From IMG/VR virus record IMGVR_UViG_3300020463_000028, positions 1-53,407 of that record: a stretch of DNA of 53,407 bases; one strand, given 5' to 3'. The DNA is from a virus. Every line of letters starts with the position of its first letter. Within the stretch, counting starts at the first letter, position 1. Below, one piece after another: positions 25,201 through 38,468 of this stretch. The notes beneath the pieces are model-generated. The model was not told the DNA's origin. It did not search any database and saw nothing but the letters and a program-made list of their open reading frames with translations. The position numbers and the translations under genes were made by a program.

Positions 25201-28200
25201 TGATGTTATAGGAGATGCGTTTCCTACTTTACTACCATCAAAGGTTGTAGTATCTTGTACATCGCCGCCACTTGAATTTACAACAAGTCTATTACCATCA
25301 AACTCTACTTTAGTACCAAATCTTTCATTAATTAAATCGCCAGGGCCTCTTATAGTTTGATTTAACACAAACGTTCCGTTATTATTTTTATAGATGTAAA
25401 CACAACCACCGTTGTTTACAGTAACACTATTGTAAGGTGCACCTACGGCCACAAGTTTTCCATCATTGCTTACTGCTACTGATTCTGCAAATTGTTCGTC
25501 AACATACTCAGCACTAATCAATTGATCGTATTGGTATCTGCCTTGGTTAAGTCTATAAATTGCAATCTTTGGACTTGATAAACTACTATCAATTTGGTCG
25601 CCATATTTTAAAGTACTTGCTAGAACGTTTCCATCACTGCTTACACTAATAGTGCCACCGAAACTTAAGATGTTAGTTTGATTAATTGCACTATCACCGC
25701 CGGCAATAGTAAAGCCACTATCATTTGGTACGTAACCTACTAGATCTATTTCTTCAGTTTGTAATGTCCATAAACTTGAATTAAATGCACTAGGTACAAT
25801 ATTTGTTTTTGCTTTGTACAAATTGTTATTCCATATAACAATATTTCCTGTGTAATAACTGTAATTAGAATTCCAAGGACCTTTGTAGTTTGTGTCTGCG
25901 CCAAGTTGCCAATTATCTGTTCCTGCTGGATTATCTATAAAATGTATTCTACCTGGTTCAGCAAAAGTATTATTTCCTTTTTCAGTAATAATTGCAGTAT
26001 AACCTGATGTATTTTTAACAATTTTAATTTTGTTTCCTAAATGCTTAAAGTTATTTGCATCTGGAAGTGTATATGCATTTAGTAATGTGTAATATCCACT
26101 TGCATTCTTTTTATAGATTGCATAGTAACCTTCTTTATTATAACCTACAAATGTTGCCGCAGGTTCAACAGGAATATTATAAACCCTTTGCCATTCATTG
26201 TTAACATCAGTTGGTGGATTACTATCACTAGCAACACCTTGTATAATTTTTTGTTTGTATAACCAATATTCTAAGTCCACTAACTTATCATTTGAACCTG
26301 GTGTAATATTACTTCCATAATCAAATACAAGTAGTTTGCCTGCGTTGGCATTGTCGGCGTGTCTTTCAGTTATACTACCCATATCAAGTATTTGATCAGC
26401 GCCGCCACCTAATGGAGTATAAGTTGTAATTTCTATAATCTCTGTATCATTTTGCGTTGAACCTATTTTAAAGTCACCGCTTTTGTTTTTGAAGTAAACT
26501 CTTGCCTCTGCAATTGAATCTTGTTTTACATAAGCAACCGTGGCTGTTGTTCCTGTAGTTTTTCCTCTAATAGTATCTCCTACGACAGGAAAGAAAGGAT
26601 TACCGTAATTAGGATTATAATTAGGATCACTAGGATTATTGTTACCAACTGTATCAAAGTTTGTAAATGCTATTTCTAAATATCCGTCCCATTTGTCACT
26701 TACTGTAAATTCTGTGTAATTAAGTGTTGCCCAATCAAGTGCAATAGCACTAGGATTTTGTATTGTTCCATTAGTAAGTGGAATGCTGTTTAACCATAAA
26801 CTAAATTTATCACTAGTATTAAGACTATCACTAAATGTTTTACTTGCTCTAATCATTACTCTGTTGTCAACTACTGCACCAGTGGCGCCTATATGACTAA
26901 CTGTTTCTAAATGACTGCTCTTTGTATTAGCCGTTGCAACATCAACTGCTTTGTTATCTAATATATTTGTATAGATATCTGGAGTTCTTGATTCATTTAG
27001 TTTAATAATATCTTTAATTACTAGACCAAAGTATTTTTCTTCATTGGTTGTAGGAGTAATTGTTGATCCTATTTGTACTTTCCACCAACCATCGTAATAT
27101 GCATGATTTTCAACAATAGGTAAAGTGTAAGCACCAATTAAGATATTTCCAAAATATAAATCACCGGAAGTTGCAAAAGTACCATTAACATCATTAACAT
27201 AAATTACAGATTCGTTATCTGCGTTTGTAAATGTGTAAACGACTTTACCTCTAGCATCGCTAGTTTCAATTATATCTCCAATGCTAACCCCTGATTGTGT
27301 GCTTGGCACTAATAAAATTTGATCAACCTTTTCATTGATAGTATGAGTACCTGTAAAGAACGCGGCATTTAAAGTCGAATCGTTATTAAAAGGATCTCTT
27401 CCGCTTGGATATCTAGTAGTTAATCTATTCCATTTTGTATGTAATACATCACCTATTTGTGTTCCTCTGTATTGATTCTTTGGTGCTCTAATTAAAATAT
27501 GATCTGTTGACTGATTTACTAATCCGTAATTACCTGTAACAATATGTTTTATGTCAATGTAAGTTCCTGCTGTGTTGGCATCCTTAATTGCTTGGTGTCC
27601 TTGTGCAGATGATCTAAATGAATTGTAATCTATGCTATCATCTTTAGGTAATATAATTGCAGTGGCTTTCCATAATTGTTCTTGCCATTTAACAATTTCA
27701 CCTTTTGCATACGTTGATGCACCACTGAATTGTCCTTTAAATTTATTGCGAACATTTGAGGCAAACGGTGCTCCTACTATTAAGTATTCTGCATCTTCAC
27801 TTAGATATACTGCTGTTCCAAATCCACTATTAGCATCTGCGAAATATTCTGGCTCTATAATTGTTTGCGTTATTATATGATTAATATTTTCACTACCTCT
27901 GAAATAAACATGAACTTTACCTCTACCAGTTATGTCTGGTGAACCTACTGCAAGTGTTTGGTTATTTCCGTCTGCATGAACATTAGCACCAAAATTCTTT
28001 TCTATTCCTTGCGTATAATTTGTGCTATCATTGTATATGTTTTGTTTTAAGTCGTAACCGCCTGTGTTCTTTAATACTACCCATCTATTAGAATCGTCAT
28101 CATCTACCCAAACAGTTGATCCTACTTCTATTTCTCTTTTACCAACAAATTCATTTGCTTTGATTAAGTTAGGTAATCTAGCAAGTTCAAATTTTGTAAG

Positions 28201-31200
28201 GAAGCCTGTTATGTTAGTAGCATCGGCAGTAGGTGCGGTTGAAGCCTTTGCTTTAATAGTATCTAGTGATACACTTTCAACTTTGAAAAACTTCTCTTGT
28301 CCTGTTACATTTCCTATACCAACAATTTCATCTTTTACTACATTAGGTGCATTAACACATTTAATACTTGTTACTCCTGCACTATCAGTTGTTAAGTCTA
28401 ATACTTTAATGTTAGTTCGTGCATACTTGTAAACATTCCAAGTTTGTAAATCTTTTGCTACCCAAACATAACTGTTAACATTTACATTAGCAGGGTCTAA
28501 GTTTAATATATCATCATAATTTGTTAATGTAAAGTTTACATCATCTTCGTTAACGTATCCTGCTGTCTTTATAAAACCTTCACTAAAATAATTTGTAGGG
28601 AAAGGAGTATGTGCATATCCTTGTGGTTTTAGATAAACATCACTTGGTACTTGTCTTATAATTAAATCAGTTGCACTAGGATCTATAAAGTTAACCAACT
28701 CTACAGGTTGAGGACTTAATTTAAATTTACTTTCGTCAAGTAAAAATTCAACTTCGTCAAATCCTTGTGAGGCTCCATACTGTCCTCTTTTAAGTGCCCA
28801 TTCTTCGTAAAACTCTAAACTGTCTTTGTTAGCACTACCTAATGCATCAAACATTTTTGTAAGTGCATTTGACGTTCCTTTATCTTGGATCATTCCTTGA
28901 TAAAATTTGTATTGCGAAACATCGTCATTAATAATGTTTTGTATATACTGTCTTTTTTGGTAGCCAATTAAATGCTGTGCTAGACGCTGTTGTTCACTAT
29001 CAAAGTTGTCAGTGTCTAAGTCATAAAAATCACTAAACTGATTTGTTTTGTATTCAAAGTTTGGTATTAATGAACTCTCTGGTTTTTTAGGTAATACATT
29101 CCAATCTTGATCTGCAAAAGTACTAGTGCCTGCGATTTTTTTATTCGCAACATAATAAAAAGTTTTATGCTGTACAATATCACCTATTGCATAATCTTTC
29201 CATTGTTCCCATTCTGTACAACTTGCACTATCATATATAAAGCCAGGTATATTCAATCCACCTGTCCATTTTTCAGTTCTATATCCTAATACTTTAATTC
29301 TCTCTTGTCTATAACCAGGTGTAATATCATAAATTATATCGTTGAATACAGTTTTATTATCAATAATTAAAACGTGTTCTCGTTGTACTAATGGAAGTTT
29401 TAAATGATATATTCCGTCTGCACTATTTTTAACTTGCAAACCAAACTCATTAAGGCTATCTCTTTTTGTACTACTGAAATTTCTTTTTAGTTTTTTACCA
29501 TCTGCTTTAAGTAAACTGTAATCATAGAATGGATCAAATATATCATCAACTACCGCATACTGTCTACTAAAGTTTAATTCTTGTGCTGAAGGACTTAATG
29601 TAATAAGTGCACCTTCTTGCCAATTTTGTGTAGTCCAGAATAAAAATTCTCTAGTTGTTAAATCCCAGTTTTCAACCTGTTCTAATTCTCTATTAAATGT
29701 ATCAAATGTAAATCCAATTGATGTTTGGTATTTTCCATATCCTAATAAAAAGTCAACTACATCTTGAATTGTTAACAATGTAGTACCATAAGGAAGTGTG
29801 CTTACAGTGTTTTCAAACTTAGATCTAAATATTGCAGTACGTCCACCTTTGCTAGGTAGTGCTGGTAAAGGTGTCCAATTATCTTCTATGAATGCTGTTG
29901 CTGTATGAGTAACTTTTGCTCTGTAATATTTTTGTCCATTCTCAGCCAATGTACCTGCAGAATAAGTTTGACCTACTTCGAACTTAACAAAAGTTTCACT
30001 GACTGCGCCAACTGTTCTTACAGGATCAGCGGCAACTTCGAGTGGCTTGTTATATTTAAACATTGGTGCAGTATTATCATAACCTTTTATTATGTAACCG
30101 CCTTTTGCTTTTTCTACAATGACACCACTGTAACTGACTGCATCAATTGGCGAACTTGTATTAAAAATAACTTTATAGTTTTCTTCTGGAATAAAAACAT
30201 TACCTTCGTTTGTAGGTGTTCTACTGTCAAGGATAAGTTTGAACTTATCTTTTTGTGTAAAGCCTCCTAGTTTACAACCTAATTTGTTTTGTAGATTAGC
30301 AATGTTTTCTTTGTAATCTGCAATCGTTGTTGTAATACTTCCATAAAGATAATCAAATATGTAATTAACAAATCCTGCTGTTTGACTTCTTGTGGTATCA
30401 GTCGCAGTATTAGGCCATACTATATCGCCTAATGCAATTCTTTTATTTGTTGCACTATATACTAATTCTTTTGCACTATTCCTTATAGTTCTCGATCTAT
30501 CAAATCCTAATCCTATTATTTTTGTAGGTTGATTTAAACACCAACTAATCATTAACGCAAATGGATATTCTGAACTTTTTCTCCAAGCACTTTCAGTAGG
30601 TGCTTCGTCGCCAAACACAAAGTTATTACTTGTTAAAGGAACAACAACGTTTTGTGCATATCCGCAATCATGAGGACTAATTAATTGTCCTTGGCTATCT
30701 ACAGGAATGTTTAAATTTAAATTTTTCCTTTTGTAATTATTTCTATATACAATAGTTTTTTTAGGTTCACGCACTCTACCTTCTGTTAAGTCGTCCCATA
30801 ATATTCTATTTTCATTTGTGTAAGGTGCAGGACCATATGTAGTTTCCCACCAAGTTGGTTTAGTGTGATATCCTAATACTTCCCAAGGATGTGTATGTGG
30901 TCTATCAGTGTCTAACCATTGCTTGTAAACTGCTCTCCAGTAGCCTGGTAAAGTAACACCATCTGGATTAGTCATTGCACCATAGTTCCAAGTAAACGTA
31001 TCCGTGTTACTATAAAATTCACTTGTTGTATAATCTAAACTACCAACTATTTCTAACCACTGAATAAATTCAGCCATCATACCGCTGTTAATAGTGTCTC
31101 TTGAAAATCCTGTATCTCTATCAAACGAACCTTTGAATTCGTGTATGTCTACAACTTCTTTATCATATGGAACTTTAATATTATTGTAAATTCTTTTTTC

Positions 31201-34200
31201 TAATTCTAATAATACATCGTCTCTGAAATCACCGTATGCTTTTGTAATACTTCCATCATGACCTTGTATTACATCAACTGCTGTTTGATAAGTGTTATCG
31301 CTGTATTTTTGCGGAACATAAGCAGGATATAAACCTAGTTTACTAGGTGTTTGTGGAATATAACAACCATCAGTTGTTGTGTGTTCAAATATTTCTATCT
31401 TATCACCAATAGCCAACGTGGCTGTAATTTGTGCAAAGCCTTGTGTTGTAAAAGTATAATCTGTTCCATGAACAAGTTGCTTACCATTTAGATAAACGTA
31501 AACTGCTTTATTACTTAAAGACGTTAAGGTATGTACAAAACTAATTGCATAATATTGTGCGTCGGCATCTACAACTGTGTATTCTTTTCTAGTAGTATCT
31601 GCAGACCCAAGCATATCACTAAAATAAAATGCATTATCTTTTGTTTTTTCATTATGCATTTTAGCAAGAATTTTATCAACGTGTTGTTTAGCAGGACCTT
31701 CATAACCTAATCCTTCTGCTGTTGAAATAAAATTTCTTTTGAATTTAGAATATTCATTTTTAACATACTTTAAGGCTTTTATAATATTTGCATCTTTGCT
31801 TGTCATGTGATACAAAGCAAGATTCATGGGACCTGAATGTTGTAAAAATTTAGTACCGTACTTAGATGATAATCCTAAATCTCTTAAATTATTAGTACCT
31901 GGATTTGTTCCTGAAAATCCCGGAACATTATCTACAATTGATTGTACATGATCATTTACTTCACCTAAAGTAAATTCATTTAAATTTGCATTTTGCGGAT
32001 TATTTTCTAAGTTACTAGGAAACTCATAAAATCCATTATCGTTTTTTATGGCTTCACTTGTTGTTTTGATTACTAACTTATCACCGTTATTTAACTTTGT
32101 AGTAAAAGTAATATATGCAACTCTGTTTATTCTATTAATTTGATAATCAGTAAGTTCGGTTTTTCTTTGATTGTTTACATATACTTTAGCAGTTAAATTA
32201 TTTAAATCGCCACTGAAGTTATATACATCAATCGGAAAGTCATTTCGTTTTACTGATGTGTCGTACTGTCTTACAACTTCTTGGGTACTTAACGTGTCTG
32301 CTTTTTGCCAACCTGTAACACTTGTAAACACTGTTCTATCTGTGTACTTACGTAATACACTTGTATCAGTTTTTACTGTTGTTGTAACACCACTTAAATT
32401 GTAAGTAAAACTATCATTAAGTAAGTTATAGTTGAATACTATGTCACCTGTGTTTTGTACATTTTGATATGATAATGCAAATCCTAATTCTGTGTCTGCT
32501 GTTCCTGTTCCTACTTTGTAACTAAAAAGTTTTGTTCCTGTAAAGTTATTATTTGTGTAAGTTGAAAAACTATTTCCTGTTTCATCAAATAAATCAAATG
32601 TTGGTGCAAGGTTTGTACCTGTTTTATCTTGTCCTTGAATCCAAGTAGTACCGTTGTGCCAAAACATTTTACCTATATATTTTGTACCATTAGTAACTAG
32701 TACTGTTTCATTCTGTAATGGAGATGCATCGGTTTCTTCTTTAAGATTTATAAATGTACTATTTCTATGTTTTATAAATTTTACTTTAAATATTTTACCT
32801 TTAACAAAACTATCTGTGTCTGCTGTGAAAAGTATTCTCATACCTTCTACTAAATCTATTCCGTCAACGTTGTAACCAATTGAACCTTCAATGGTACTCA
32901 TTACATCTGTTGTTTTTACATCAATAAGATCAACATTTGCTTTTGCTTTTGTACCAAAATTATAAAGTTTTACACCTGCTTCAAATTCAATAATAGGTCT
33001 TGTTGCTCTACCAGTCTGATCTAAAATTTCTGGAGTGCCCGTTGCCGTTGCAATTTTGCTAATAGTATCTTTGTGGAACCATCTGTTAAAACGTGACCAT
33101 TGATTTCTATCTGGTGATGCTCTGTTGAAAACAATATATTCTTTTTGTGTAGGATAATTGTTTGCATTACTAAAAGGTACTCTATCAAATGATTCTGTAT
33201 CAAATGGTATTTGTTTTGATTCTGTACTCGATCCTGGAATTTCTAAGTCTGCCTCATTGACTAATTGGATTTCTTCGCCTACACCTTCTACATAATATTC
33301 GTTACCTACATAAGTTGCCGGAGTAACTTCTCCGCCAAATCTAATTTTCATACCGTTTGAAAATGAAACACCCGACTCTGTAGTATATGTCTGTTTACCA
33401 ATTATTTCTGCATCAACATCAATAGCAGTGTTTTCTTCAATATTATAAATGTTCATACTACCAGAAGTGTTTACATCATTTTTACTAATATAAAATAATT
33501 TTTCTGGAGCATCATCTGGTATAGTAAATTCTAATACGCCTTTTTCAACATATACAACACCGTCACTAGTTGTAACACCTTTATTATAAAGTGTACTAAT
33601 ATTTTTTCCTGCTTCATATCCTTCAACACCGCCAACTACAGGATTAACAAGATATCCATTTTGGTCAAAGTTTGCACTATCATAAATTTTACTATCATAT
33701 ATACCTGCCGCCAAAACACCCTCAACGGTTTCAGTTACAATAGCCGCACCTGGTGTAAACACTCTATTAGTTGCAAACGCAATAGGATGTCCTGGTGTAT
33801 CTATAACAAACCTATATGTTTGACCTTTATAAAGTTTTAAAGTTGGATTAGCAGTTTTGCCATCTGGTGTAAAAATAAAAGCCATATTATCGCCTTGGTC
33901 TTCTACTGTTACTTTGTATGTACTAGTGATTCCTTTTGCTTGTCCTAAAACAGTTAAAGTTTGTGGACCTTCTGGTAACCAATAGTATTCTCTATAATTG
34001 CTAAATTTGTCCCAGTCAATATGCGGATTCCAAGCATAGTATTCTTGTGAATTTAATTTACTATGGTCTGCAACATTGCCTCCAAACACTTTTGTTTGAT
34101 TAATAAAGTCTTGGTAATCTTTGTAGAATGTTGTGTTACCTATATTATCATCAACTACTACTGCTGGTTCTAATTGATAGTCTTGTCTTAAATTAGAAAT

Positions 34201-34434
34201 GTCATTAATATAACTATCTGTTGAATTAAATGCCTTGGCATTTCTCCTACCAATATATCCGTTAACTTTTTCAACTGTACCTGAACTTATTAATTGATCT
34301 AATGTAGAACTAATAAACTTTTCGTTAGCAACCGTTCTAAAATATCTAGGTAAGAACTTACTTGCTTTACGAGTTTCGTTTCCGTTTTTTCCTGTTGGTA
34401 ATGGAGTTTCGTTTTGACTATTGTCGTATGCCAT
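19282..34434 (-). CDS. giant 5,050-residue baseplate/tail structural protein
   Basis: One uninterrupted frame of 15.1 kb. I know no T4 gene of this size; T4 gp7, next after gp6, is about 1,030 residues, so this may be a hugely expanded wedge protein or a fusion of wedge and fibre functions. The first 150 residues look helical ([21 protein letters not shown]). Near 200 a [19 protein letters not shown] segment resembles a cupredoxin-like strand pair. FG-GAP-like propeller repeats occur near 2150-2260 ([20 protein letters not shown]) and 2930-3050 ([23 protein letters not shown]). Glycine-rich GxGYTxAPxVxI repeats occur near 3575, 3930 and 3965. From about 4450 there are repeats of the FTxDGSTxxY...aP..g..i type, and LRRGTLGTG lies near 4860. 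It begins on the last base of gp6. Confidence 0.8.
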   Translation of the reverse strand: MAYDNSQNETPLPTGKNGNETRKASKFLPRYFRTVANEKFISSTLDQLISSGTVEKVNGYIGRRNAKAFNSTDSYINDISNLRQDYQLEPAVVVDDNIGNTTFYKDYQDFINQTKVFGGNVADHSKLNSQEYYAWNPHIDWDKFSNYREYYWLPEGPQTLTVLGQAKGITSTYKVTVEDQGDNMAFIFTPDGKTANPTLKLYKGQTYRFVIDTPGHPIAFATNRVFTPGAAIVTETVEGVLAAGIYDSKIYDSANFDQNGYLVNPVVGGVEGYEAGKNISTLYNKGVTTSDGVVYVEKGVLEFTIPDDAPEKLFYISKNDVNTSGSMNIYNIEENTAIDVDAEIIGKQTYTTESGVSFSNGMKIRFGGEVTPATYVGNEYYVEGVGEEIQLVNEADLEIPGSSTESKQIPFDTESFDRVPFSNANNYPTQKEYIVFNRASPDRNQWSRFNRWFHKDTISKIATATGTPEILDQTGRATRPIIEFEAGVKLYNFGTKAKANVDLIDVKTTDVMSTIEGSIGYNVDGIDLVEGMRILFTADTDSFVKGKIFKVKFIKHRNSTFINLKEETDASPLQNETVLVTNGTKYIGKMFWHNGTTWIQGQDKTGTNLAPTFDLFDETGNSFSTYTNNNFTGTKLFSYKVGTGTADTELGFALSYQNVQNTGDIVFNYNLLNDSFTYNLSGVTTTVKTDTSVLRKYTDRTVFTSVTGWQKADTLSTQEVVRQYDTSVKRNDFPIDVYNFSGDLNNLTAKVYVNNQRKTELTDYQINRINRVAYITFTTKLNNGDKLVIKTTSEAIKNDNGFYEFPSNLENNPQNANLNEFTLGEVNDHVQSIVDNVPGFSGTNPGTNNLRDLGLSSKYGTKFLQHSGPMNLALYHMTSKDANIIKALKYVKNEYSKFKRNFISTAEGLGYEGPAKQHVDKILAKMHNEKTKDNAFYFSDMLGSADTTRKEYTVVDADAQYYAISFVHTLTSLSNKAVYVYLNGKQLVHGTDYTFTTQGFAQITATLAIGDKIEIFEHTTTDGCYIPQTPSKLGLYPAYVPQKYSDNTYQTAVDVIQGHDGSITKAYGDFRDDVLLELEKRIYNNIKVPYDKEVVDIHEFKGSFDRDTGFSRDTINSGMMAEFIQWLEIVGSLDYTTSEFYSNTDTFTWNYGAMTNPDGVTLPGYWRAVYKQWLDTDRPHTHPWEVLGYHTKPTWWETTYGPAPYTNENRILWDDLTEGRVREPKKTIVYRNNYKRKNLNLNIPVDSQGQLISPHDCGYAQNVVVPLTSNNFVFGDEAPTESAWRKSSEYPFALMISWCLNQPTKIIGLGFDRSRTIRNSAKELVYSATNKRIALGDIVWPNTATDTTRSQTAGFVNYIFDYLYGSITTTIADYKENIANLQNKLGCKLGGFTQKDKFKLILDSRTPTNEGNVFIPEENYKVIFNTSSPIDAVSYSGVIVEKAKGGYIIKGYDNTAPMFKYNKPLEVAADPVRTVGAVSETFVKFEVGQTYSAGTLAENGQKYYRAKVTHTATAFIEDNWTPLPALPSKGGRTAIFRSKFENTVSTLPYGTTLLTIQDVVDFLLGYGKYQTSIGFTFDTFNRELEQVENWDLTTREFLFWTTQNWQEGALITLSPSAQELNFSRQYAVVDDIFDPFYDYSLLKADGKKLKRNFSSTKRDSLNEFGLQVKNSADGIYHLKLPLVQREHVLIIDNKTVFNDIIYDITPGYRQERIKVLGYRTEKWTGGLNIPGFIYDSASCTEWEQWKDYAIGDIVQHKTFYYVANKKIAGTSTFADQDWNVLPKKPESSLIPNFEYKTNQFSDFYDLDTDNFDSEQQRLAQHLIGYQKRQYIQNIINDDVSQYKFYQGMIQDKGTSNALTKMFDALGSANKDSLEFYEEWALKRGQYGASQGFDEVEFLLDESKFKLSPQPVELVNFIDPSATDLIIRQVPSDVYLKPQGYAHTPFPTNYFSEGFIKTAGYVNEDDVNFTLTNYDDILNLDPANVNVNSYVWVAKDLQTWNVYKYARTNIKVLDLTTDSAGVTSIKCVNAPNVVKDEIVGIGNVTGQEKFFKVESVSLDTIKAKASTAPTADATNITGFLTKFELARLPNLIKANEFVGKREIEVGSTVWVDDDDSNRWVVLKNTGGYDLKQNIYNDSTNYTQGIEKNFGANVHADGNNQTLAVGSPDITGRGKVHVYFRGSENINHIITQTIIEPEYFADANSGFGTAVYLSEDAEYLIVGAPFASNVRNKFKGQFSGASTYAKGEIVKWQEQLWKATAIILPKDDSIDYNSFRSSAQGHQAIKDANTAGTYIDIKHIVTGNYGLVNQSTDHILIRAPKNQYRGTQIGDVLHTKWNRLTTRYPSGRDPFNNDSTLNAAFFTGTHTINEKVDQILLVPSTQSGVSIGDIIETSDARGKVVYTFTNADNESVIYVNDVNGTFATSGDLYFGNILIGAYTLPIVENHAYYDGWWKVQIGSTITPTTNEEKYFGLVIKDIIKLNESRTPDIYTNILDNKAVDVATANTKSSHLETVSHIGATGAVVDNRVMIRASKTFSDSLNTSDKFSLWLNSIPLTNGTIQNPSAIALDWATLNYTEFTVSDKWDGYLEIAFTNFDTVGNNNPSDPNYNPNYGNPFFPVVGDTIRGKTTGTTATVAYVKQDSIAEARVYFKNKSGDFKIGSTQNDTEIIEITTYTPLGGGADQILDMGSITERHADNANAGKLLVFDYGSNITPGSNDKLVDLEYWLYKQKIIQGVASDSNPPTDVNNEWQRVYNIPVEPAATFVGYNKEGYYAIYKKNASGYYTLLNAYTLPDANNFKHLGNKIKIVKNTSGYTAIITEKGNNTFAEPGRIHFIDNPAGTDNWQLGADTNYKGPWNSNYSYYTGNIVIWNNNLYKAKTNIVPSAFNSSLWTLQTEEIDLVGYVPNDSGFTIAGGDSAINQTNILSFGGTISVSSDGNVLASTLKYGDQIDSSLSSPKIAIYRLNQGRYQYDQLISAEYVDEQFAESVAVSNDGKLVAVGAPYNSVTVNNGGCVYIYKNNNGTFVLNQTIRGPGDLINERFGTKVEFDGNRLVVNSSGGDVQDTTTFDGSKVGNASPITSFDNNLTNFTTTFSNTGEILVYERINDTLLFGQSLDFDNLDFDSTVTGKSISFFGENLHIQNNHIYIGLPKLKNTDASVLGRVLDYRLPATTNIWTKHRVATDQVDLKKLKGSFLYNTKTKKFITYLDYIDPIQGKIAGPAEQELYFKVDYDPAIYSNGTSGFVDTTNFNADDLVGKLWWDIGAVRFLDPYSGGIINVSNRFNKKFTGTSVDIYEWVESSLLPSEWDAQTDTESALALGISGTSKYGDNAYSIKRIYNKNTGTFTNYYYYWVKNKKTVPNIPSRTISAFDVQAFIDSPEKQGYKFVNLLGNNKFSIHNCESLIEGKDVAINFRYWTIDNQNINIHNQYQLLTDSYAASKPNKDIERKWFDSLIGFDEQERIVPDPLASPKEMYGILNTPRQSMFVNRVEAIKQVIERVNRTLKEKVMVDDFNLTSLTKYEGAPASAEGYYDKTVNTYAELLLVNVTKKTQATLNPIIVNGRITDVLVDEAGRGYTTAPRVAITDPQGSGAEIKLTINAIGAVTGATVTKQGNGYTDATSLQVRKYSVLVSADENYNNRWSIYEYVGATFPWSKTKGQKYDVRPYWNYADWYATGYNELTGIDHTVGQSYELGSLEADIGDIVKINTVGTGGWLLLKKKDSQVTSDYTINFTTIGRQNATIQFTNALYDYANSEVGFDGISYDENRYDLQPAKETRIILETLRDHLFVDELETEYNKLFFTSIRYLLSEQPFVDWLFKTSFIKAQHNVGELRQDITYNNDNLPSYQQYAEEVKPYKTKIREFISNYEKIDTTGTTVTDFDLPQYYLDTEGKIVPQEITVTDNEFFSTNAQTSVYPSKHWLDNAGFEIEKIAVSNAGSGYTIAPVVRITGGGGTGATAIAYVGGGKVTSIKVTNGGSGYKSAPIIKLDGTVSSSGVEASASAQIGKGKSRQFKNVIKFDRTTDDLVFGKFDVAYSTGASAIQGGPLQVATTIPGRELEQDFSGTGSQFQFNLKFPITLDKEHYRILIKDNNNPLNVWTEVLQTSYTPSNEEDIALGRSRQRGRITFDTPPANNTTLRVRYQVDNAFLTYADRVHFLYEPIAGMPDKLFDQLMKGIDYGGVQVKSFDFGGGTGWSSDPYYTSAFDTYDTTYEDEVFRIDNSTKVFTFKKPLETGIVYNVYKNNVRIDDPNFGTANQTNVNAKITSITGAGQTGIALTDDQTYTNLVVIDEQVVPTADNDVIVLRKTTSDGSFIPDPKAYDTALSGGNLNYGTATGLNAEDIVVDGDGFVTPTTSGGPEELIQGQVLDTLDIKVYDRIGEGGSIVDTRSYDVDTAGTGVFDFGVYPQSAEGIFVKKNNVILGPSAYTVNFRTKKITIPSLSLNDRINIITMSGNGEKILDMDQFTGDGSTLQYVTQVNWQTGLTSFVTVDGQIVDYVIETTDSTYDTTNKVAITFGAPPAVGAVIDYMIYASESKVFSEIKKDTFTADGSTQVYTMSITPFSSLPSTHNVIVETFTNANDRKVLNAGYNEQFTVESNKFEYQLKNWQQPGGTLGATDIDVYLNGVALTYTSDFIFKPANTSIEIFENVANVGDILEIFVKTDGQYTINGNQLTLSTLPAIDTKVVVTHFSKHDIQAIERTNFDIVSRSTLNVGSKDDLEYKQLRNGLIKLRKQAYDTEFVWLVVNGKVQTPNVDYTLTNDNKFIRTLNPFADNDVVEIIEFATEGPITGKFGYRLFKDMLNRTVYKRLGDSNSYRLAKDLGVFDKELEVDDATNLPTPDITNNIPGIIFINAERIEYFVKSGNKLRQLRRGTLGTGVKELHKKGDELFNQGIDETIPYQDKLLVQNFTTTNSLVSGNYVEREYTLDWNPASRNEMEVFLGGQRLTKGYLNTGGSAVKDIFHPTTGMDSPDGDITVTLPNYPQTWGLERDGFRVQYDSSTNSTKIYVYSLADGEKLTVIRKQGQLWNDIVDSTSTKSLGRSQNPVAQFIRAKEVKLPN

Positions 34435-37400
34435 TAGTATCCGCTCCCACTAGATCCGCTTGATCCACTGCTACTGCTACTGCTACTGCTCGATGAACTA
34501 GAACTACTAGAAGAAGTTGTGGACGAAGTTGCACTAGTGAAAGCACTACTTGAAACACCGCCTGTTGAGGTTGTAGTTGATGTTACTACTTGACCTTCAG
34601 ACTTTAATCTAGTAGCAGTGATGTTGTCAATGATTTCAACATTATCAACAGTTGCACCACTTATGAATATTTCATCGGATTCTGAATTTATTTCGTATAG
34701 GCTACCAAATGATTTATTTGCTTCAACTGGTACTATTACAAATGTTAATAAATTTGGTGCTGTTTGATTCATTACGTATGTTGCCATTTCTGTGAAACTA
34801 AATTTATCTCCAAAATCCCAATTATCTAAAGCAAAAAATTGATTAATTGCTTGAATGACTTTTACTTTTAAATCATTATCATTAACAACTACTTCTGTAT
34901 TTTTTACAATTTTAAATTTTGCTTGTAAACTTAAATCTGCTTTATCTCCAAATAGTACTTTATATTTTACTGGATGATAAATTACTTCATCGCTAATTGA
35001 TTTAATAGCATTAATACTCTGTCCGTAACTTGTATATAATTCATCTGTGCTTGGTGCTAAAGGTTTACTAGTAAGTGTACCTGCAATATACTTCCTAAAT
35101 TTAGTATCGTAAGATTTAGTTAATATATAAGTGTCAATTATATTTGTGCTACTTGGGTCAATTCTATTAGAGTCGTCAGCACTATGTACGTATTGAAACT
35201 TAATTGTTTCTCTACCTTTAAATGCTTTATAATCTGTTGACAACGCCAATGCAAGTGTAGTTGAATTTAGTACTTTAAATACGTCTTCATCAACAAGATA
35301 AAATATTGTACCATCATTGTAACTACTTCTTGTACCAACTGCACCTTCATTTTGTTTTACTGTAATAGTATTGCTTGGTGTATATACAAAGATTTCACTT
35401 TGGTCTGTTGTTGATTGTTTCTTCATGAACACATATTTTGTTAATGCGTTTGTGTTTGTATCTACATACTCTTCGAAAATATCTGGATTGTCAACTACAC
35501 CGTCGCTATCGTTATCATAAAAACTTACTTCAACTTTTTTGCTATTGATGTAATTGTCTGAATCTCTATACTCCTTATTAACTTGCCATAGGAAATCTGT
35601 TGTAAAAGATCCTAAAGAATCTGGCTTTGTATTAATTGACAAAATATTAATTTTATCTTTAATTAATTTTCCTGTTCTACTATCATAAATTTTATCTGTT
35701 GAATCATAATAAAATTTAATTTCTTTATCACTTTCAAAAACATATCTAGTTGTTCTATAAGTTAATGTGTAATTAACACCGTCAGTTTGAAACAATAATA
35801 ACCAACTACCATCTAATGACTGTTGTGATTCGTCACCTGTTTGTCCTTGACTAAATGTTCCTGCTGTTTTTAAGTTTTCTTGTTTAATAACTTTCCAACT
35901 TTCTGTGTTTACATCAAAACGTAAACCAAAAGTATTGTATGCAAAAATTTGATCTATTACTTGACTTTTAACTGCTGAGCCTATTGCATTTGCAAGTTTA
36001 GGTCTTACTTCACTTACTATTGCACCTGATGGAATAATATCATTTAAAACAATTGGTCCAACAGCATTTGTAACTGTTGTTCCATCTGTTGCTACACTAA
36101 CAACTTTTGCCCATTTGTAAGTAACTGCTTGAGGATGATCAGCATTACCAGTCATTAAAGAATGACTGTTATTTGCCATAAAATGTTGTCCTGCTGGTGC
36201 TGTAAATTTAATAAGTGCACCTGGTGTTATATATCTTAAAGAACTACCTGTAAATGTTCCTACCTGTAAAGCATCATCATTAACATTTTTTAAATATCCG
36301 TTTGAATTATTTGTGCTTGAATTACTTTGTACCCAAGTTGCACCTATGTCGCCTGTTACAATTTTTGCAAACTTGCTTAGGTAAAAATGATTTACATTAG
36401 TATTTTTTAGTAAAGGTGTAATAGTATTTTCTACTATACCTTCTACATCAGTTCTTGTTGTAAAGTTAAAACTTGTTACTTCGTCTTTATCTTCTTTATA
36501 AAGTACTCCATCATTTCCGTAAATGTTTGTGCTTGAATATTTTCCGGTTGCATCAATCAAATCAAAGTATCTTGATATTCCGCTTGATGTTCTGTTAACA
36601 CTTTTTACTTTTATAATTTCTTGTGATATTGCTAAAGGACTTACTTGGTAATCCTCACCAGTAATCATTCTGTTTTGTGTATAGTAAGTTGCTGGTGCAT
36701 TATTTTTAATGCTTTCATTTGTTTCACTAGTTGATGCATTATCAACTGTGTATTTTAATTCCATGTCGATAGTTAAAGTTTCACCTACACCGTTTCTACT
36801 TGTATAAGGAATAGTAACTGTAATACCAATCATGTCATCTGGTTGTATTGCAAAACTTCTGTTTTGAGAAGTTCTATAATAAACTCTAAAATTACCTTGT
36901 GGTAAATTACCAAATGTACCGTCAGCAAAAATTAAACTAATTCTATCTTGAACTCTACTTAATACACTATAAATATTTTTTATTCTTTTGCTTACACTAT
37001 TGTAGATTACATTATTTCCTTCAACTGCATCTACCTTAGTCCATAATTGACTCTCAGCACCGTTATTATCTAATCTGTACAACCACACATCACTATCATT
37101 TACATTTGTTGCATCAAGTTGAACTGTTTGGTTGCTACCTGGATTTGTAATAGAAAATTGTCCTTGATCTAATATTCCTTGCCTAAATGAACAAAAGTAA
37201 CCTGTGTTAGTACTTCCGTTACCTTTACCATCTTCTCTATATAAAAATGCTAATCTATTTCCAGGCAATGGTGCTTCTTCTGTTATGTCACCTGATCCTA
37301 TGTCTGAACTTACTACTTCAAATATTGTACTCTTGCCGTCTACTGTTTTTGTAAAACTATAAACTGGAACATCTGCGTTTGTGGCATTGAATCGATACTG

Positions 37401-37955
37401 CTGAACAGTTATACCATTGACTGTATCTGATTTGACCGGTTTACCTATGATTCCATTATTTGGCAGAGCGGCATTAAGTATTTTTCTAAACTGTTCTTGC
37501 CAGTTAGTATTTGCAGGATCGTTCCAAACGACTGTTTGACCTGCTAGGTTTATATTATTACTATCAAATATTTCTTCAGTAGTTGCTACTGATTCAAATT
37601 TAAGTAATCCATTTGCTGGTTGATTTCGTTTTGGATTGTAAGAAAGCAAACGTGCTAGTCTTAAAACTGATTCTCTGCGTTCTGCAAGTTCTAAGTAATT
37701 TTCTCTAGCATTTAAATCAACTCTGAAAGCAATGTTTTGACCTAAGAAAGCAATAAGATCAATTAAAGCAAGATATTCACTTGATTCTATGTAATCATTA
37801 AAGTCCTCAGGATAATTAGTTCTGAGGTAATTGATCATTGTTCTACGTAAATTGTCAAAGTCGTAACTTTGAAAATCTGCGTTTCTAAAAGACTGGTAAA
37901 CTCTTTTCCAGTCCTCTGCTAACAATAATCTATTTTGTCTATATGTTGTTGACAT
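34434..37955 (-). CDS. gp6: baseplate wedge subunit gp6
   Basis: gp6 forms the dimeric ring that joins the T4 baseplate wedges. The N-terminal region ([60 protein letters not shown]) is the characteristic gp6/J-like start. The family architecture continues through a beta-rich middle ([23 protein letters not shown]) to [22 protein letters not shown] and [15 protein letters not shown]. At 1,173 residues it is nearly twice T4 gp6 (660). The last 48 residues are an oddity: a Ser/Gly/Thr tail that includes 16 consecutive serines. AAGGAAG precedes the ATG. It lies directly after gp25 and before the giant protein, as expected for wedge genes. Confidence 0.88.
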   Translation of the reverse strand: MSTTYRQNRLLLAEDWKRVYQSFRNADFQSYDFDNLRRTMINYLRTNYPEDFNDYIESSEYLALIDLIAFLGQNIAFRVDLNARENYLELAERRESVLRLARLLSYNPKRNQPANGLLKFESVATTEEIFDSNNINLAGQTVVWNDPANTNWQEQFRKILNAALPNNGIIGKPVKSDTVNGITVQQYRFNATNADVPVYSFTKTVDGKSTIFEVVSSDIGSGDITEEAPLPGNRLAFLYREDGKGNGSTNTGYFCSFRQGILDQGQFSITNPGSNQTVQLDATNVNDSDVWLYRLDNNGAESQLWTKVDAVEGNNVIYNSVSKRIKNIYSVLSRVQDRISLIFADGTFGNLPQGNFRVYYRTSQNRSFAIQPDDMIGITVTIPYTSRNGVGETLTIDMELKYTVDNASTSETNESIKNNAPATYYTQNRMITGEDYQVSPLAISQEIIKVKSVNRTSSGISRYFDLIDATGKYSSTNIYGNDGVLYKEDKDEVTSFNFTTRTDVEGIVENTITPLLKNTNVNHFYLSKFAKIVTGDIGATWVQSNSSTNNSNGYLKNVNDDALQVGTFTGSSLRYITPGALIKFTAPAGQHFMANNSHSLMTGNADHPQAVTYKWAKVVSVATDGTTVTNAVGPIVLNDIIPSGAIVSEVRPKLANAIGSAVKSQVIDQIFAYNTFGLRFDVNTESWKVIKQENLKTAGTFSQGQTGDESQQSLDGSWLLLFQTDGVNYTLTYRTTRYVFESDKEIKFYYDSTDKIYDSRTGKLIKDKINILSINTKPDSLGSFTTDFLWQVNKEYRDSDNYINSKKVEVSFYDNDSDGVVDNPDIFEEYVDTNTNALTKYVFMKKQSTTDQSEIFVYTPSNTITVKQNEGAVGTRSSYNDGTIFYLVDEDVFKVLNSTTLALALSTDYKAFKGRETIKFQYVHSADDSNRIDPSSTNIIDTYILTKSYDTKFRKYIAGTLTSKPLAPSTDELYTSYGQSINAIKSISDEVIYHPVKYKVLFGDKADLSLQAKFKIVKNTEVVVNDNDLKVKVIQAINQFFALDNWDFGDKFSFTEMATYVMNQTAPNLLTFVIVPVEANKSFGSLYEINSESDEIFISGATVDNVEIIDNITATRLKSEGQVVTSTTTSTGGVSSSAFTSATSSTTSSSSSSSSSSSSSSSSGSSGSSGSGY

Positions 37956-37974
37956 AATGCTTCCTTACTAATTG

Positions 37975-37982
37975 TATTTACC
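37975..37982 (-). promoter_or_regulatory. weak late-type promoter (GGTAAATA)
   Basis: The minus strand reads GGTAAATA, two mismatches from TATAAATA, 19 bases before the gp6 ATG and followed by the same CAAT..TA.GGAA context seen at 19276. The 53-base gap between gp25 and gp6 gives it room. The sequence match alone is weak. Confidence 0.3.
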
Positions 37983-38008
37983 TGAAACCATTATCTGCGT
38001 ACTTAATT

Positions 38009-38455
38009 CTATGATATAAATCCTGCATTTTGATCAAATGTCAAAAGCAATGATTCTGATATATTATAAGGCAAATATGTCATTGAAACATTAATTTGTA
38101 ATCCACTTTCGTATTGATCTATTGTAACGTTGTTTACTGTTACCCTAGGATCGTAGTTTACAATTTGTGTAACGTTCTCTGCTATGGCTTCTTTTAATTG
38201 TTCTGTTAGTGGTTCGTATAATGCGTCCCACACTATTGTTCCAAATTCGGGATTTTCTAACTTTTCACCCTGTCTAATATGAAACATATTAATAATATCC
38301 TGTTTGATCAGTGCAAGATCATACAAGTTAAAACTATTTGCATTAGGATCAACAGTGCTAGTACCACGGTAAGCACGACTAGTAATAGGTGGTTTGGCCC
38401 TTTTTGCTGTTTGGACTTTTACTGTTTTAATTACATCTTTTTCTTGTGTACTCAT
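38009..38455 (-). CDS. gp25: baseplate wedge subunit gp25
   Basis: gp25 is the small, strongly conserved wedge protein that nucleates sheath assembly and joins gp6 and gp53 in the core bundle. The signature is present: IRQGEKLENPEFGTIVWD at about residues 57-74 (the R-GER-PEFG block), followed by LYEPLTEQLKEAI and NYDPRVTVNNV. The C-terminus is a beta sheet (LQINVSMTYLPYN). Length 148 residues against 132 in T4; the extra is an N-terminal lysine-rich arm (IKTVKVQTAKRAKPPITSRAYRG). AAAGGA lies 14 bases before the ATG with an AATAAATA box between them, so ribosome loading here is unusual. Confidence 0.92.
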   Translation of the reverse strand: MSTQEKDVIKTVKVQTAKRAKPPITSRAYRGTSTVDPNANSFNLYDLALIKQDIINMFHIRQGEKLENPEFGTIVWDALYEPLTEQLKEAIAENVTQIVNYDPRVTVNNVTIDQYESGLQINVSMTYLPYNISESLLLTFDQNAGFIS

Positions 38456-38460
38456 AGCAA

Positions 38461-38468
38461 TATTTATT
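38461..38468 (-). promoter_or_regulatory. T4-late-type promoter immediately before gp25
   Basis: AATAAATA on the minus strand ends exactly five bases from the gp25 ATG, the same geometry as the TATAAATA box at 2504-2511. Start of transcription about six bases downstream would fall on the start codon. The box lies inside the last codons of the gp5 gene. Confidence 0.4.

Noticed and set aside
19282-34434. Many plus-strand frames of 60-140 codons opposite the giant gene
   Set aside because: They are the reverse-strand shadow of a long Thr/Ser/Val-rich coding sequence, with biased composition and no ribosome-binding sites.
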